A stretch of DNA of 13,225 bases from Bacteroidales bacterium. GTDB lineage: Bacteria; Bacteroidota; Bacteroidia; Bacteroidales; UBA10428. Positions 6,918-13,225 of the stretch are shown one piece after another. Where the stretch lies: contig JAFGQQ010000079.1 in assembly GCA_016935595.1 (NCBI GenBank), positions 1 through 13,225 of the forward strand. The letters are read 5' to 3'. Each line of letters opens with the position of its first letter. The first letter of the stretch is position 1. Under the pieces are notes generated by a model. The model worked only from the letters and a program-made list of their open reading frames with translations, was not told where the DNA came from and did no database searches. The translations under genes were made by a program, and so were the position numbers.

Positions 6918-7721
6918 ATGGCTCAAAATAAAAATAAAGAAATGACATTTCTTGAACACCTTGAAGAATTAAGGTGGAACCTAATAAGATCTATAATTGC
7001 AGTAATGATTTTTTCAGTTGTTGCTTTTATTTTTCATAAAATTATATTTGATGAAATAATACTATTACCAAAAAATCCGGAATTCTGGACCAATAAAATG
7101 CTATGTAAATTAGGAGATTTAGTAAACATACAAAAATTATGTATAAATTCTCTCCCATTTCAAATTATCAACATAAATATGGCAGGACAATTTTCAACCC
7201 ATATAATAGTATCTTTATTTGCAGGTCTAATTGTTGCTTTTCCATATATCATGTACGAATTCTGGAAATTTGTTCAGCCTGCTTTATATCCAAAAGAAAA
7301 AAAATATGCAAAAGGATCGGTTTTATATACATCTGTTCTGTTTATATTAGGTACTCTTTTTGGATACTTCTTAATTGTTCCTTTATCAGTTCATTTTTTG
7401 GGATCATATTCAGTTAGCGGACAAGTCTTAAATCAAATCAATCTACGATCTTACATTGCAACTGTTACATCGGTATGTTTTGCATGTGGATTAATCTTCG
7501 AACTTCCTGTATTTGTTTATTTTCTAAGTAAAGTTGGATTAATAACTCCCGCTTTTTTAAAAAAATACAGAAAACATTCTATAATTATAATTTTAATTTT
7601 GTCTGCAATTATTACTCCGCCCGACATATTTAGCCAGATTTTAGTATGTTTGCCATTAATTTTACTTTATGAAGCAGGAATTTATATATCGAAGAGAATT
7701 ACAAAAGAACAAGAAAATTAA
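6918..7721 (+). CDS. tatC: Sec-independent (twin-arginine) protein translocase subunit TatC
   Basis: TatC is the inner-membrane receptor that binds twin-arginine signal peptides and, with TatA/TatB, exports folded, often cofactor-containing proteins. The 267-residue product has the cytoplasmic N-terminal motif FLEHLEELRWNLI (11-23), containing the conserved signal-binding Glu residues, and six hydrophobic segments at about 24-44, 94-118, 134-158, 178-204, 220-234 and 237-257. Family landmarks include FVQPALYPKEKKY (118-130), FELPVFVYFLSKVGLI (194-209) and TPPDIFSQ (233-240). The first periplasmic loop (about 45-92) is longer than in E. coli TatC and carries Cys63 and Cys75, which might form a disulphide (inference). 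No tatA or tatB is adjacent, so those partners are elsewhere. It lies 47 bases upstream of lptB on the same strand and is probably co-transcribed with it. Confidence 0.96.
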   Translation: MAQNKNKEMTFLEHLEELRWNLIRSIIAVMIFSVVAFIFHKIIFDEIILLPKNPEFWTNKMLCKLGDLVNIQKLCINSLPFQIININMAGQFSTHIIVSLFAGLIVAFPYIMYEFWKFVQPALYPKEKKYAKGSVLYTSVLFILGTLFGYFLIVPLSVHFLGSYSVSGQVLNQINLRSYIATVTSVCFACGLIFELPVFVYFLSKVGLITPAFLKKYRKHSIIIILILSAIITPPDIFSQILVCLPLILLYEAGIYISKRITKEQEN

Positions 7722-7768
7722 ACTATTTTTACTATTAATTCGTTAAGATTTTATAACTAATTGAATAA

Positions 7769-8491
7769 ATGAGATTAAAAACTGAAAATCTGATTAAAAA
7801 ATATAAAAACCGTGAAGTGGTTAAAAATGTTTGTATTGATGTTGAACGAGGTGAAATTGTTGGCCTTCTGGGTCCGAATGGCGCTGGTAAAACAACTACA
7901 TTTTACATGATTGTTGGATTAATCCCCCCAAATAGTGGCAGAATTTTTCTTGACGATTTAGATATTACTAAAGAACCCGTTTATAAAAGAGCTCAAAAAG
8001 GTATTGGATATTTAGCCCAGGAAGCTTCTGTTTTCAGAAAATTAAGTGTAGAAGATAATATAAAGGCTATTTTGGAAATGTCAAAATTATCGAAAGATGA
8101 ACAAAAGGAAAGATTAGAATCTTTATTAAAAGAATTCGGGCTTGATAAAATTAGGGGAAGTTTGGGAATTCAGTTATCAGGAGGTGAAAGAAGAAGAACC
8201 GAGATTGCCAGGGCTTTAGCTCTCAAACCAAATTTCATTCTTTTAGATGAACCGTTTGCCGGGGTTGATCCTATTGCTGTTGAAGATATACAATCAATAG
8301 TGTCTCATTTAAAAGATAAAAATATCGGAATTTTAATTACCGATCATAATGTTCATGAAACATTATCTATAACCGACAGGGCATATCTACTATTTGAAGG
8401 TGAAATATTAAAATCGGGGACATCGATCGAATTGGCTGAAGATGAACACGTAAGAAAGGTGTATTTAGGAGAGAATTTCGAGCTTCGATAA
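7769..8491 (+). CDS. lptB: LPS export ABC transporter ATP-binding protein LptB
   Basis: LptB is the cytoplasmic ATPase that, with LptF and LptG, extracts lipopolysaccharide from the inner membrane and drives it along the Lpt bridge to the outer membrane. The 240-residue protein is of family length and has Walker A GPNGAGKT (35-42), the Q-loop Gln84 in [17 protein letters not shown], signature [15 protein letters not shown] (136-150), Walker B FILLDEP (156-162) with catalytic Glu161, FAGVDP (163-168) and the switch in [10 protein letters not shown] (190-199). [12 protein letters not shown] and FAGVDPIAV are diagnostic for LptB against other ABC ATPases. No membrane-component genes (lptF/G) are nearby, as is usual in this phylum. 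The gene follows tatC by 47 bases with no terminator between, so one transcript is likely. Confidence 0.95.
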   Translation: MRLKTENLIKKYKNREVVKNVCIDVERGEIVGLLGPNGAGKTTTFYMIVGLIPPNSGRIFLDDLDITKEPVYKRAQKGIGYLAQEASVFRKLSVEDNIKAILEMSKLSKDEQKERLESLLKEFGLDKIRGSLGIQLSGGERRRTEIARALALKPNFILLDEPFAGVDPIAVEDIQSIVSHLKDKNIGILITDHNVHETLSITDRAYLLFEGEILKSGTSIELAEDEHVRKVYLGENFELR

Positions 8492-8556
8492 AAAAATTTG
8501 CTTCCCTTTTCGTTTCCGGTTTCAATTGATTGTTTAATTAATTATAAAAAATTGAA

Positions 8557-8564
8557 TATATTTG
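8557..8564 (+). promoter_or_regulatory. Promoter -7 element (TATATTTG) of the tRNA-Leu gene
   Basis: TATATTTG matches TAnnTTTG exactly and ends 11 bases before the mature tRNA 5' end, the spacing expected for a tRNA transcribed with a very short leader. A TTG at 8530-8532 is the nearest -33 candidate, a few bases further away than ideal. Position relative to a certain tRNA gene makes this more convincing than the other -7 matches. Confidence 0.6.
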
Positions 8565-8575
8565 CAGGAAATTAT

Positions 8576-8657
8576 GCGGATGTGGCGTAATTGGTAGCCG
8601 CGCTAGACTTAGGATCTAGTGCCTTCGGGCGTGGGGGTTCGAGTCCCTTCATCCGCA
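8576..8657 (+). tRNA. tRNA-Leu, anticodon UAG
   Basis: The 82-base gene folds as a class II tRNA. The acceptor stem pairs GCGGATG (8576-8582) with CATCCGC (8650-8656), with discriminator A at 8657. The D-arm contains TTGGTAG. The anticodon stem CTAGA/TCTAG closes the loop CTTAGGA, giving anticodon TAG (8610-8612), which reads CUA leucine codons. A long variable arm, GCC-TTCG-GGC, is the hallmark of Leu/Ser/Tyr tRNAs. The T-arm is GGGGG-TTCGAGT-CCCTT with two G-U pairs. CCA is not encoded; the next bases are CG, so it must be added by the nucleotidyltransferase. Confidence 0.97.
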
Positions 8658-8664
8658 CGTTTCG

Positions 8665-8710
8665 AAAACCGCTCAAACTGACGACTCCTATCGTATGTTT
8701 TGGCGGTTTT
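8665..8710 (+). terminator. Hairpin terminator downstream of tRNA-Leu
   Basis: AAAACCGC (8665-8672) pairs perfectly with GCGGTTTT (8703-8710), and after a two-base mismatch on each side AAAC (8675-8678) pairs with GTTT (8697-8700), leaving an 18-base loop. The stem ends in four T. It begins 7 bases after the tRNA, where an intrinsic terminator for a single tRNA transcript is expected. The loop is longer than in most terminators and the T-tract is short, so it could also act as a processing signal. Confidence 0.65.
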
Positions 8711-8742
8711 AAAATTTAATATGTATATAAAATATTATTATA

Positions 8743-10101
8743 ATGAACATTTCAAAGGAAAATATTGACGAATTGAATGCTGTTATAAAAGTACTGATTG
8801 AAAAAAATGATTACCAGGAAAAAGTAAATAATGTATTGAAAGACTACCGTAAAAAAGCGAATATGCCTGGTTTCAGGCCCGGTAAAGTTCCTATTGGTAT
8901 CATAAATAAAATGTACAGGTTACCTGTTATGCAAGAAGAAATAAATAAAATATTATCAGAAACAATATCTAAATTCATTATTGATGAGGATCTTAAAATT
9001 CTTGGCGAACCATTACCTTCAATTGAACAACCCTCAAAAATTAACTGGGAAAACCAGGAAAATTTTGAATTCGATTTTGATATTGCCCTGCAGCCAGAAT
9101 TTGAGTTAAAAATCCCGAAAAAAGATAAATTAAAATACTACAATATTAAAATTGATGATGAATTAATTGAAAATTCAATTAAAAATTATACAAGGCGCTT
9201 TGGATCATTAAAACCTGTTGAAAGTATAACAGGGAATGAGATGATTAAAGCCGATTTATCGCAATTAGACCAGGAAGGAAATGAATTACAAAATGGAATA
9301 AAAACAGAAAATTCTGTTCTTTCCATCGAAAGAATTAAAGAAGAAAATATTAAAAATCTGTTTATCGGTAAAAAAATAAATGATTCAATGATTATTAATA
9401 TAAAAAAAGCTTTCCCAAATGATACGGAGATTGCTGGTATATTAAAAATCACAAAAGAAAAAGCAGCTCAAATTGATACGGATTTTAAACTAACTTTAAA
9501 AGAGGTAAATCATTTTCAGGAGGCAGAATTAAACCAGGATCTATTTGACAAAATATTTGGCAAAGATATTATTAAAACAGAGGAAGAATTCAGAAACAAA
9601 ATAATTAATGATTTATTAAAAAATTTCAAGCATCAAAGTGATTATAAGTTATTGCTTGATATTAAAGATTTAATTATAAATAAAAATAAAATTGAATTAC
9701 CCATAGATTTTTTAAAAAGATGGATTAAAGCAATCAATAAAGAAAAACTTACAGATGAACAAATTGAAAAAGAATTCCCCTTATTTGAAAAAGATTTGGA
9801 ATGGCAGCTCATTAAAAATAAAATAATAAAAGAAAATGATATCAAAGTTAGTGAGAAAGAGTTATTTGAAATTGCACGCGAACATGTAATAAGCCAGTTT
9901 AATCAATATGGAATTTTAAATATTGAAAACGAATATATTGAAAATTATACTAAAGACTTATTAAAAAAGGATGATGAAAAAAATAGGCTAAATGAGAAAA
10001 AATATGAGGAAAAAGTAGTTAACTTTATAAAAGAATCGGTAAAAATTGATGACAAAGAAATTACAAAAGAAGATTTTTATAAACTGTTTGAAAATAAATA
10101 A
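8743..10101 (+). CDS. tig: Trigger factor (ribosome-associated chaperone), degenerate PPIase domain
   Basis: Trigger factor binds ribosomal protein uL23 at the exit tunnel and shields nascent chains. The 452-residue length is typical. The N-terminal ribosome-binding domain (about 1-120) carries the signature GFRPGKVP (43-50) preceded by DYRKKANMP. The central domain (about 160-245), which in many bacteria is an FKBP-type prolyl isomerase, lacks the usual GSGRMIPGFE-like active-site segment; here the matching stretch is LSIERIKEENIKNLFIGK, so isomerase activity is probably lost, as in many Bacteroidota homologues. The C-terminal cradle (about 250-452) is helical, Lys/Glu-rich and charged. The gene precedes clpP and clpX in the widely conserved tig-clpP-clpX order. 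The ATG at 8743 gives the canonical beta-strand start MNISKENIDELNAVIKV. It begins only 32 bases after the tRNA terminator, leaving little room for a separate promoter. Confidence 0.95.
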   Translation: MNISKENIDELNAVIKVLIEKNDYQEKVNNVLKDYRKKANMPGFRPGKVPIGIINKMYRLPVMQEEINKILSETISKFIIDEDLKILGEPLPSIEQPSKINWENQENFEFDFDIALQPEFELKIPKKDKLKYYNIKIDDELIENSIKNYTRRFGSLKPVESITGNEMIKADLSQLDQEGNELQNGIKTENSVLSIERIKEENIKNLFIGKKINDSMIINIKKAFPNDTEIAGILKITKEKAAQIDTDFKLTLKEVNHFQEAELNQDLFDKIFGKDIIKTEEEFRNKIINDLLKNFKHQSDYKLLLDIKDLIINKNKIELPIDFLKRWIKAINKEKLTDEQIEKEFPLFEKDLEWQLIKNKIIKENDIKVSEKELFEIAREHVISQFNQYGILNIENEYIENYTKDLLKKDDEKNRLNEKKYEEKVVNFIKESVKIDDKEITKEDFYKLFENK

Positions 10102-10121
10102 AAACATTAATATTATTTATC

Positions 10122-10165
10122 ATGAAACCCTCAACGAGGGAATTATTAAATAGCTAATGACCCTC
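10122..10165 (+). promoter_or_regulatory. Possible alternative hairpins and an 11-codon ORF in the tig-clpP gap
   Basis: CCCTC (10128-10132), GAGGG (10136-10140) and a second CCCTC (10161-10165) allow two mutually exclusive stems: a tight one with a 3-base AAC loop, or a longer one with a 20-base loop. The sequence also contains ATG at 10122 followed by ten codons and TAA at 10155-10157 (MKPSTRELLNS), with the GAGGG inside the ORF and the second CCCTC just past its stop. Neither stem is followed by a T-run, so it is not an intrinsic terminator. The arrangement is suggestive of a leader but could be coincidence. Confidence 0.25.
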
Positions 10166-10214
10166 TGCAAAAGAAAATGATTAAATATCAACAACATAAT
10201 TAACATTTAAACAT

Positions 10215-10895
10215 ATGGAATTAAAAGATGAATTTAAAAAATATGCTAATAAACATATGGGTATTAGCAGTTTAGCCCTTGAAACATATAACTCGATGTA
10301 TAATAGTTATATCTCTCCCACAATTATTGAAGAACGACAATTAAACGTTGCTCAAATGGATGTTTTTTCAAGATTAATGATGGACAGAATCATATTTTTA
10401 GGAGTTCCAATTTATGATGATGTTGCTAATATTATTCAAGCTCAATTGTTATTTCTCGATTCGACTGATCCAACCAAAGACATCCAAATTTACTTTAATA
10501 CTCCTGGTGGCTCTGTTCATGCAGGATTGGGAATATACGACACCATGCAATATTTAAGTTCCGACGTAGCAACTATCTGTACCGGAATGGCAGCCTCAAT
10601 GGGCGCAGTATTATTAACTGCCGGGGAAAAAGGAAAACGATCAGCTTTGCCTCATTCAAGGATTATGATCCATCAACCCATGGGCGGAGCGCAGGGACCT
10701 GCTTCTGATATAGAAATTACAGCAAGGGAAATATTAAAATTAAGAAAAGAATTATACATGATAATCGCCGATCATTCAGGAAAATCGTTTGAACAGGTTG
10801 AAAAAGACGCAGACAGGGATTTCTGGATGACCGCTGATGAAGCAAAGGAATATGGAATGATAGATGAGGTGTTACATAAAGAAAAGAAAAAATAA
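10215..10895 (+). CDS. clpP: ATP-dependent Clp protease proteolytic subunit ClpP
   Basis: ClpP forms a double-heptamer serine protease chamber that degrades proteins unfolded by ClpX or another AAA+ partner. The 226-residue protein has the full catalytic triad by motif alignment: Ser128 in TGMAASMG (123-130), His153 in MIHQPMGGAQG (151-161) and Asp202 in ADRDFW (199-204). The processed N-terminal loop region lies around SPTIIEERQLN (34-44), preceded by about 30 residues that look like the propeptide or N-terminal extension usual in Bacteroidota. The hydrophobic clamp region for the unfoldase includes RIIFLG (58-63). The ATG at 10215 is chosen because it gives the usual MELKDEFKKYANKHMG-type start; an in-frame TAA at 10155-10157 blocks extension. 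It lies between tig and clpX, 113 and 73 bases away. Confidence 0.97.
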   Translation: MELKDEFKKYANKHMGISSLALETYNSMYNSYISPTIIEERQLNVAQMDVFSRLMMDRIIFLGVPIYDDVANIIQAQLLFLDSTDPTKDIQIYFNTPGGSVHAGLGIYDTMQYLSSDVATICTGMAASMGAVLLTAGEKGKRSALPHSRIMIHQPMGGAQGPASDIEITAREILKLRKELYMIIADHSGKSFEQVEKDADRDFWMTADEAKEYGMIDEVLHKEKKK

Positions 10896-10908
10896 ACTAA
10901 TTGCTTAT

Positions 10909-10928
10909 AATTCAATATTTTTTGAATT
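10909..10928 (+). repeat. AT-rich inverted repeat between clpP and clpX
   Basis: AATTCAA (10909-10915) and TTGAATT (10922-10928) form a perfect 7-base inverted repeat with a 6-base loop, followed by TTT. It could be a weak terminator for the clpP transcript, or an operator, because its right arm overlaps the -33 TTTG of the candidate clpX promoter. With no G-C run in the stem it would be a poor terminator. Confidence 0.35.
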
Positions 10929-10953
10929 TTTAGCAAAAATTGATATATCTTTG
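10921..10953 (+). promoter_or_regulatory. Candidate clpX promoter, TTTG-N21-TATCTTTG
   Basis: TTTG (10921-10924) and TATCTTTG (10946-10953) match the Bacteroidota -33 and -7 elements with a 21-base spacer, close to the usual 19-20. Transcription would start around 10960, leaving a leader of about ten bases before the clpX ATG at 10969. It is the best two-part promoter match in the window and suggests that clpX can be expressed independently of tig and clpP. Confidence 0.6.
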
Positions 10954-10968
10954 TTAAAAAAATAATTT

Positions 10969-12189
10969 ATGGATCGTTGTTCATTTTGTGGTCGAGATAA
11001 AAAAGAAGTAGAACTCCTGATTGCCGGGGTTTCTGGGCATATTTGCAATAGTTGTGTTGAGCAGGCATATGACATTATCCAGGAAGAAACCAGGAAAAAG
11101 AAAAATTTCGATGTCGACCAGTTAAAATTAATGAAACCTAATGAAATCAAAGCATTCTTAGATCAGTATGTTATAGGACAGGAAGATGCAAAAAAATTTC
11201 TTTCAGTAGCAGTTTATAATCACTATAAAAGGTTAATGCAGGGAAGAAAATATGGTGATGAGGACATTGAAATTGAAAAGTCAAATATAATTCTGGTTGG
11301 TGAAACCGGAACTGGAAAAACATTATTAGCCAGAACTATTGCAAAGATGCTTCATGTGCCTTTCACCATAGTTGATGCAACAATCTTAACAGAAGCCGGT
11401 TATGTTGGTGAAGATATCGAAAGCATTTTATCACGTTTATTACAAGTTGCCGATTATAATGTTGAAGCCACTGAAAAAGGGATTGTTTTTATTGATGAAA
11501 TTGATAAAATTGCCCGAAAAGGTGATAATCCTTCAATAACGAGAGACGTATCAGGCGAAGGTGTGCAGCAGGGATTGTTGAAGCTTCTTGAAGGATCAAT
11601 TGTGAACGTGCCACCACAGGGTGGCAGGAAACACCCCGACCAAAAAATGATATCAATTGACACAAAAAATATTTTATTTATTTGCGGAGGTGCATTTGAC
11701 GGAATTGAAAAAAAAATAGCCCAACGTTTAAATACCCAGGTTGTTGGCTATAATGCCAAGAAAAAAACGGAATTAATTGACCGTGATAACCTTTTGCAAT
11801 ATATTGCCCCGCAAGATTTAAAAGCATATGGTTTAATACCTGAAATTATAGGCAGATTACCTGTTTTAACTTATTTAAATCCTTTAGACAGAGAAGCATT
11901 AAGGGACATTCTAACAGAGCCGAAAAACTCTATTATCAAACAATATCTAAAACTATTCAAAATGGATAAAATTGATCTTGCATTCCAGCCTGAAGTTTTA
12001 AATTATATTGTTGATAAATCCATTGAATTTAAACTCGGTGCAAGGGGCTTAAGATCAATTTGCGAAGCAATTATGATTGATGCCATGTTCGATTTGCCTT
12101 CCCAGGAAGTAAATGAGATTGTTGTTGACTTACCATATGCTAAAAGCAAAATAGAAAAAGCTAATATTAAACGTCTTAAAGCAGCTTAA
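10969..12189 (+). CDS. clpX: ATP-dependent Clp protease ATP-binding subunit ClpX
   Basis: ClpX is a hexameric AAA+ unfoldase that recognises tagged substrates and threads them into ClpP. The 406-residue protein begins with a C4 zinc-binding domain (Cys4, Cys7, Cys26, Cys29) for adaptor and substrate binding. The AAA+ module has Walker A GETGTGKT (111-118), pore loop GYVG (144-147), Walker B IVFIDEID (172-179), the RKH pore loop in GGRKHP (218-223) and sensor 2 GARGLR (357-362). The ClpP-docking loop, IGF in E. coli, reads VGY (259-261), a form I associate with Bacteroidota and consistent with the diverged ClpP of the phylum. A two-part promoter lies just upstream. The stop codon at 12187-12189 is separated by one base from the stop of the convergent gene, and no terminator hairpin is visible between them. 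Confidence 0.97.
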   Translation: MDRCSFCGRDKKEVELLIAGVSGHICNSCVEQAYDIIQEETRKKKNFDVDQLKLMKPNEIKAFLDQYVIGQEDAKKFLSVAVYNHYKRLMQGRKYGDEDIEIEKSNIILVGETGTGKTLLARTIAKMLHVPFTIVDATILTEAGYVGEDIESILSRLLQVADYNVEATEKGIVFIDEIDKIARKGDNPSITRDVSGEGVQQGLLKLLEGSIVNVPPQGGRKHPDQKMISIDTKNILFICGGAFDGIEKKIAQRLNTQVVGYNAKKKTELIDRDNLLQYIAPQDLKAYGLIPEIIGRLPVLTYLNPLDREALRDILTEPKNSIIKQYLKLFKMDKIDLAFQPEVLNYIVDKSIEFKLGARGLRSICEAIMIDAMFDLPSQEVNEIVVDLPYAKSKIEKANIKRLKAA

Positions 12190-12190
12190 C

Positions 12191-13225
12191 CTACTCAATT
12201 GTTCCAGTAAAAGGCCTTAAATATTCTGCGGGTATAAATTGACGTGATTGCCCTGAATATTCCCATTCCAAACTCACTGATCCTGATCCGCTATTCTCAC
12301 TGTATGTCAATATCAAAACATACCATTGACTAGCAGTTAAATTAATTATTCCAGAATTTTCAAAAGGGAAAGATGTGCTTTCAGAAGATATTATTAAAGA
12401 ATCATTAACATATAAATTCGAAATACCTTCGGTAGTTAAATAAAAAGTAATGCCTCCATCTATCGACGATTGTATATTGCCACACCATAATATCGAATAA
12501 TCGCCGTCATTATCAATATAAGAATTGGGTGAATTTGTTTCGTAATCAAAATCAATAGTCGTATCAATACTTGTATATAAAATATTTTTAAAAGAGTCAT
12601 CATCAAAATAAAAACCTCTTAATCCTTTCGAAAGAACAGTAGACTGAAATGCATTTGAAGCTATATTTCCTAATGAATAATTATCGCTACTAGCCTGATC
12701 CTTTAATTCAATAGAAGAATAGGATTCTACTTTACCAACCTCGCAGGCATTTAAGATGATATCAGCATTATAAATATCTCCGAAAATAGATAATTTATTC
12801 GAACCATCATTTAATGTGTTGAAAATTGCATTTTGCTTCAATACCAAACCGTCACATTTGGCATCGGTACCATTCAATTTTGCCGTATCGGAATTTAAAA
12901 CAACAAATCCGGGATTTGCCGAATCGGGTAAGCTTTCCGAATACCAATTAGATATTGTATGCCAGTTCTCATCTGTAACCGGAAACCAGTTATCAAAAGG
13001 CACCTGATTAGAAATGGTGGTGTTATTGCGCAGACACCCATTATTTAAGAAATTATTAGAAATTATAATATTTTCAGCATTATTACTATAATCGAAGTTA
13101 CTATAAAACCTTAAATTAGACATATTTAATCCATCATACATATCTTCATCGTAATTACATACTTCCAATACCTGGAACATTAAAGCTTTTACCTGATTCA
13201 AATTCAATGTTGTATCCCATAACGA
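12191..13225 (-). CDS. C-terminal part of a large surface or secreted protein with a PA14 domain (5' end outside window)
   Basis: The frame is open from the window edge to TAG at 12191-12193, 344 codons with no plausible start: upstream of an internal TTG at 13205-13207 the frame continues as SLWDTT. The product is rich in Asn, Ser and Asp. A segment at about 12850-12990 (DNWFPVTDENWHTISNWY and following) resembles the NW/NW repeats of Bacteroidota extracellular beta-structures. The last ~140 residues (about 12200-12620) fit a PA14 domain: GLRGFYFDDDSF, YSILWCGNI, ITFYLTTEGISNLYVNDSLI, LTASQWYVLILTYSE, SVSLEWEYS and IPAEYLRPF. PA14 domains bind carbohydrates or act as protective modules in adhesins and glycosidases. 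No T9SS sorting domain follows; the protein ends eight residues after the PA14 fold (FTGTIE). Function of the whole is unknown. Confidence 0.8.
   Translation of the reverse strand, partial: SLWDTTLNLNQVKALMFQVLEVCNYDEDMYDGLNMSNLRFYSNFDYSNNAENIIISNNFLNNGCLRNNTTISNQVPFDNWFPVTDENWHTISNWYSESLPDSANPGFVVLNSDTAKLNGTDAKCDGLVLKQNAIFNTLNDGSNKLSIFGDIYNADIILNACEVGKVESYSSIELKDQASSDNYSLGNIASNAFQSTVLSKGLRGFYFDDDSFKNILYTSIDTTIDFDYETNSPNSYIDNDGDYSILWCGNIQSSIDGGITFYLTTEGISNLYVNDSLIISSESTSFPFENSGIINLTASQWYVLILTYSENSGSGSVSLEWEYSGQSRQFIPAEYLRPFTGTIE

Noticed and set aside
7139..7417. 92-codon open frame on the plus strand inside tatC
   Set aside because: It is out of frame within the tatC membrane-segment coding region; the TatC frame explains the conservation.
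10128..10140. CCCTC-AAC-GAGGG as an intrinsic terminator for tig
   Set aside because: No T-run follows the stem (next bases AATTATTAAA), so it does not fit a rho-independent terminator; it is noted instead as possible leader structure.
13205..13207. TTG as the start of the PA14 protein
   Set aside because: The frame stays open to the window edge, there is no signal peptide after the TTG, and the sequence there reads like the interior of a larger protein.
1..13225. Mobile elements, CRISPR arrays, toxin-antitoxin or defence genes
   Set aside because: All sizeable frames are accounted for by core genes or surface proteins. No spaced direct repeats, terminal inverted repeats, transposase or integrase motifs were seen, and the tRNA-Leu shows no integrated element or duplicated 3' end beside it.

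Overview
The window is a compact, AT-rich chromosomal segment from a member of the Bacteroidota. The assignment rests on several lines: a DUF4783-type protein next to nadC, a protein with a type IX secretion (T9SS) C-terminal sorting domain, a 730-residue RecQ with an extra C-terminal domain, a trigger factor with a degenerate middle domain, Bacteroidota-type ClpP/ClpX sequences, -7 elements of the TAnnTTTG type, and near-absence of Shine-Dalgarno sequences. The species cannot be named from this alone. Almost all of the window is core housekeeping DNA; I see no IS element, prophage, CRISPR array or defence island.

Layout. Bases 1-445 (minus) hold most of rlmH, cut by the window edge. Diverging from it is a plus-strand run, 551-3198, that looks like one operon: a secreted DUF4783 protein, nadC (NAD synthesis, overlapping the previous gene by 14 bases), a PPP-type metallophosphatase and pdxH (pyridoxal phosphate synthesis, TTG start). 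A GC-rich hairpin at about 3213-3254 separates it from two minus-strand genes: a T9SS cargo protein (3270-4304) and recQ (4467-6659). A 258-base AT-rich gap with small inverted repeats separates recQ from the divergent tatC (6918-7721), which is followed by lptB (7769-8491). A tRNA-Leu(UAG) gene with its own promoter-like element and a hairpin terminator sits at 8576-8657. Then comes the classic proteostasis cluster tig, clpP, clpX (8743-12189). The window ends with the 3' part of a large surface or secreted protein with a C-terminal PA14 domain, on the minus strand, converging on clpX with a single base between the two stop codons.

How the genes work together. tig-clpP-clpX couples co-translational folding with ATP-dependent proteolysis; clpX also appears to have its own promoter. 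nadC and pdxH make two cofactors (NAD and PLP). tatC (folded-protein export) and lptB (LPS export ATPase) are both envelope export components, while the two minus-strand surface proteins are likely outer-membrane or secreted products. I did not find a convincing new multi-gene system. The points most worth following are small: mutually exclusive hairpins with a tiny ORF ahead of clpP, the lone Shine-Dalgarno-like site at recQ, the terminator/promoter overlap ahead of tig, the inverted repeats between recQ and tatC, and the phosphatase embedded between the two cofactor genes.
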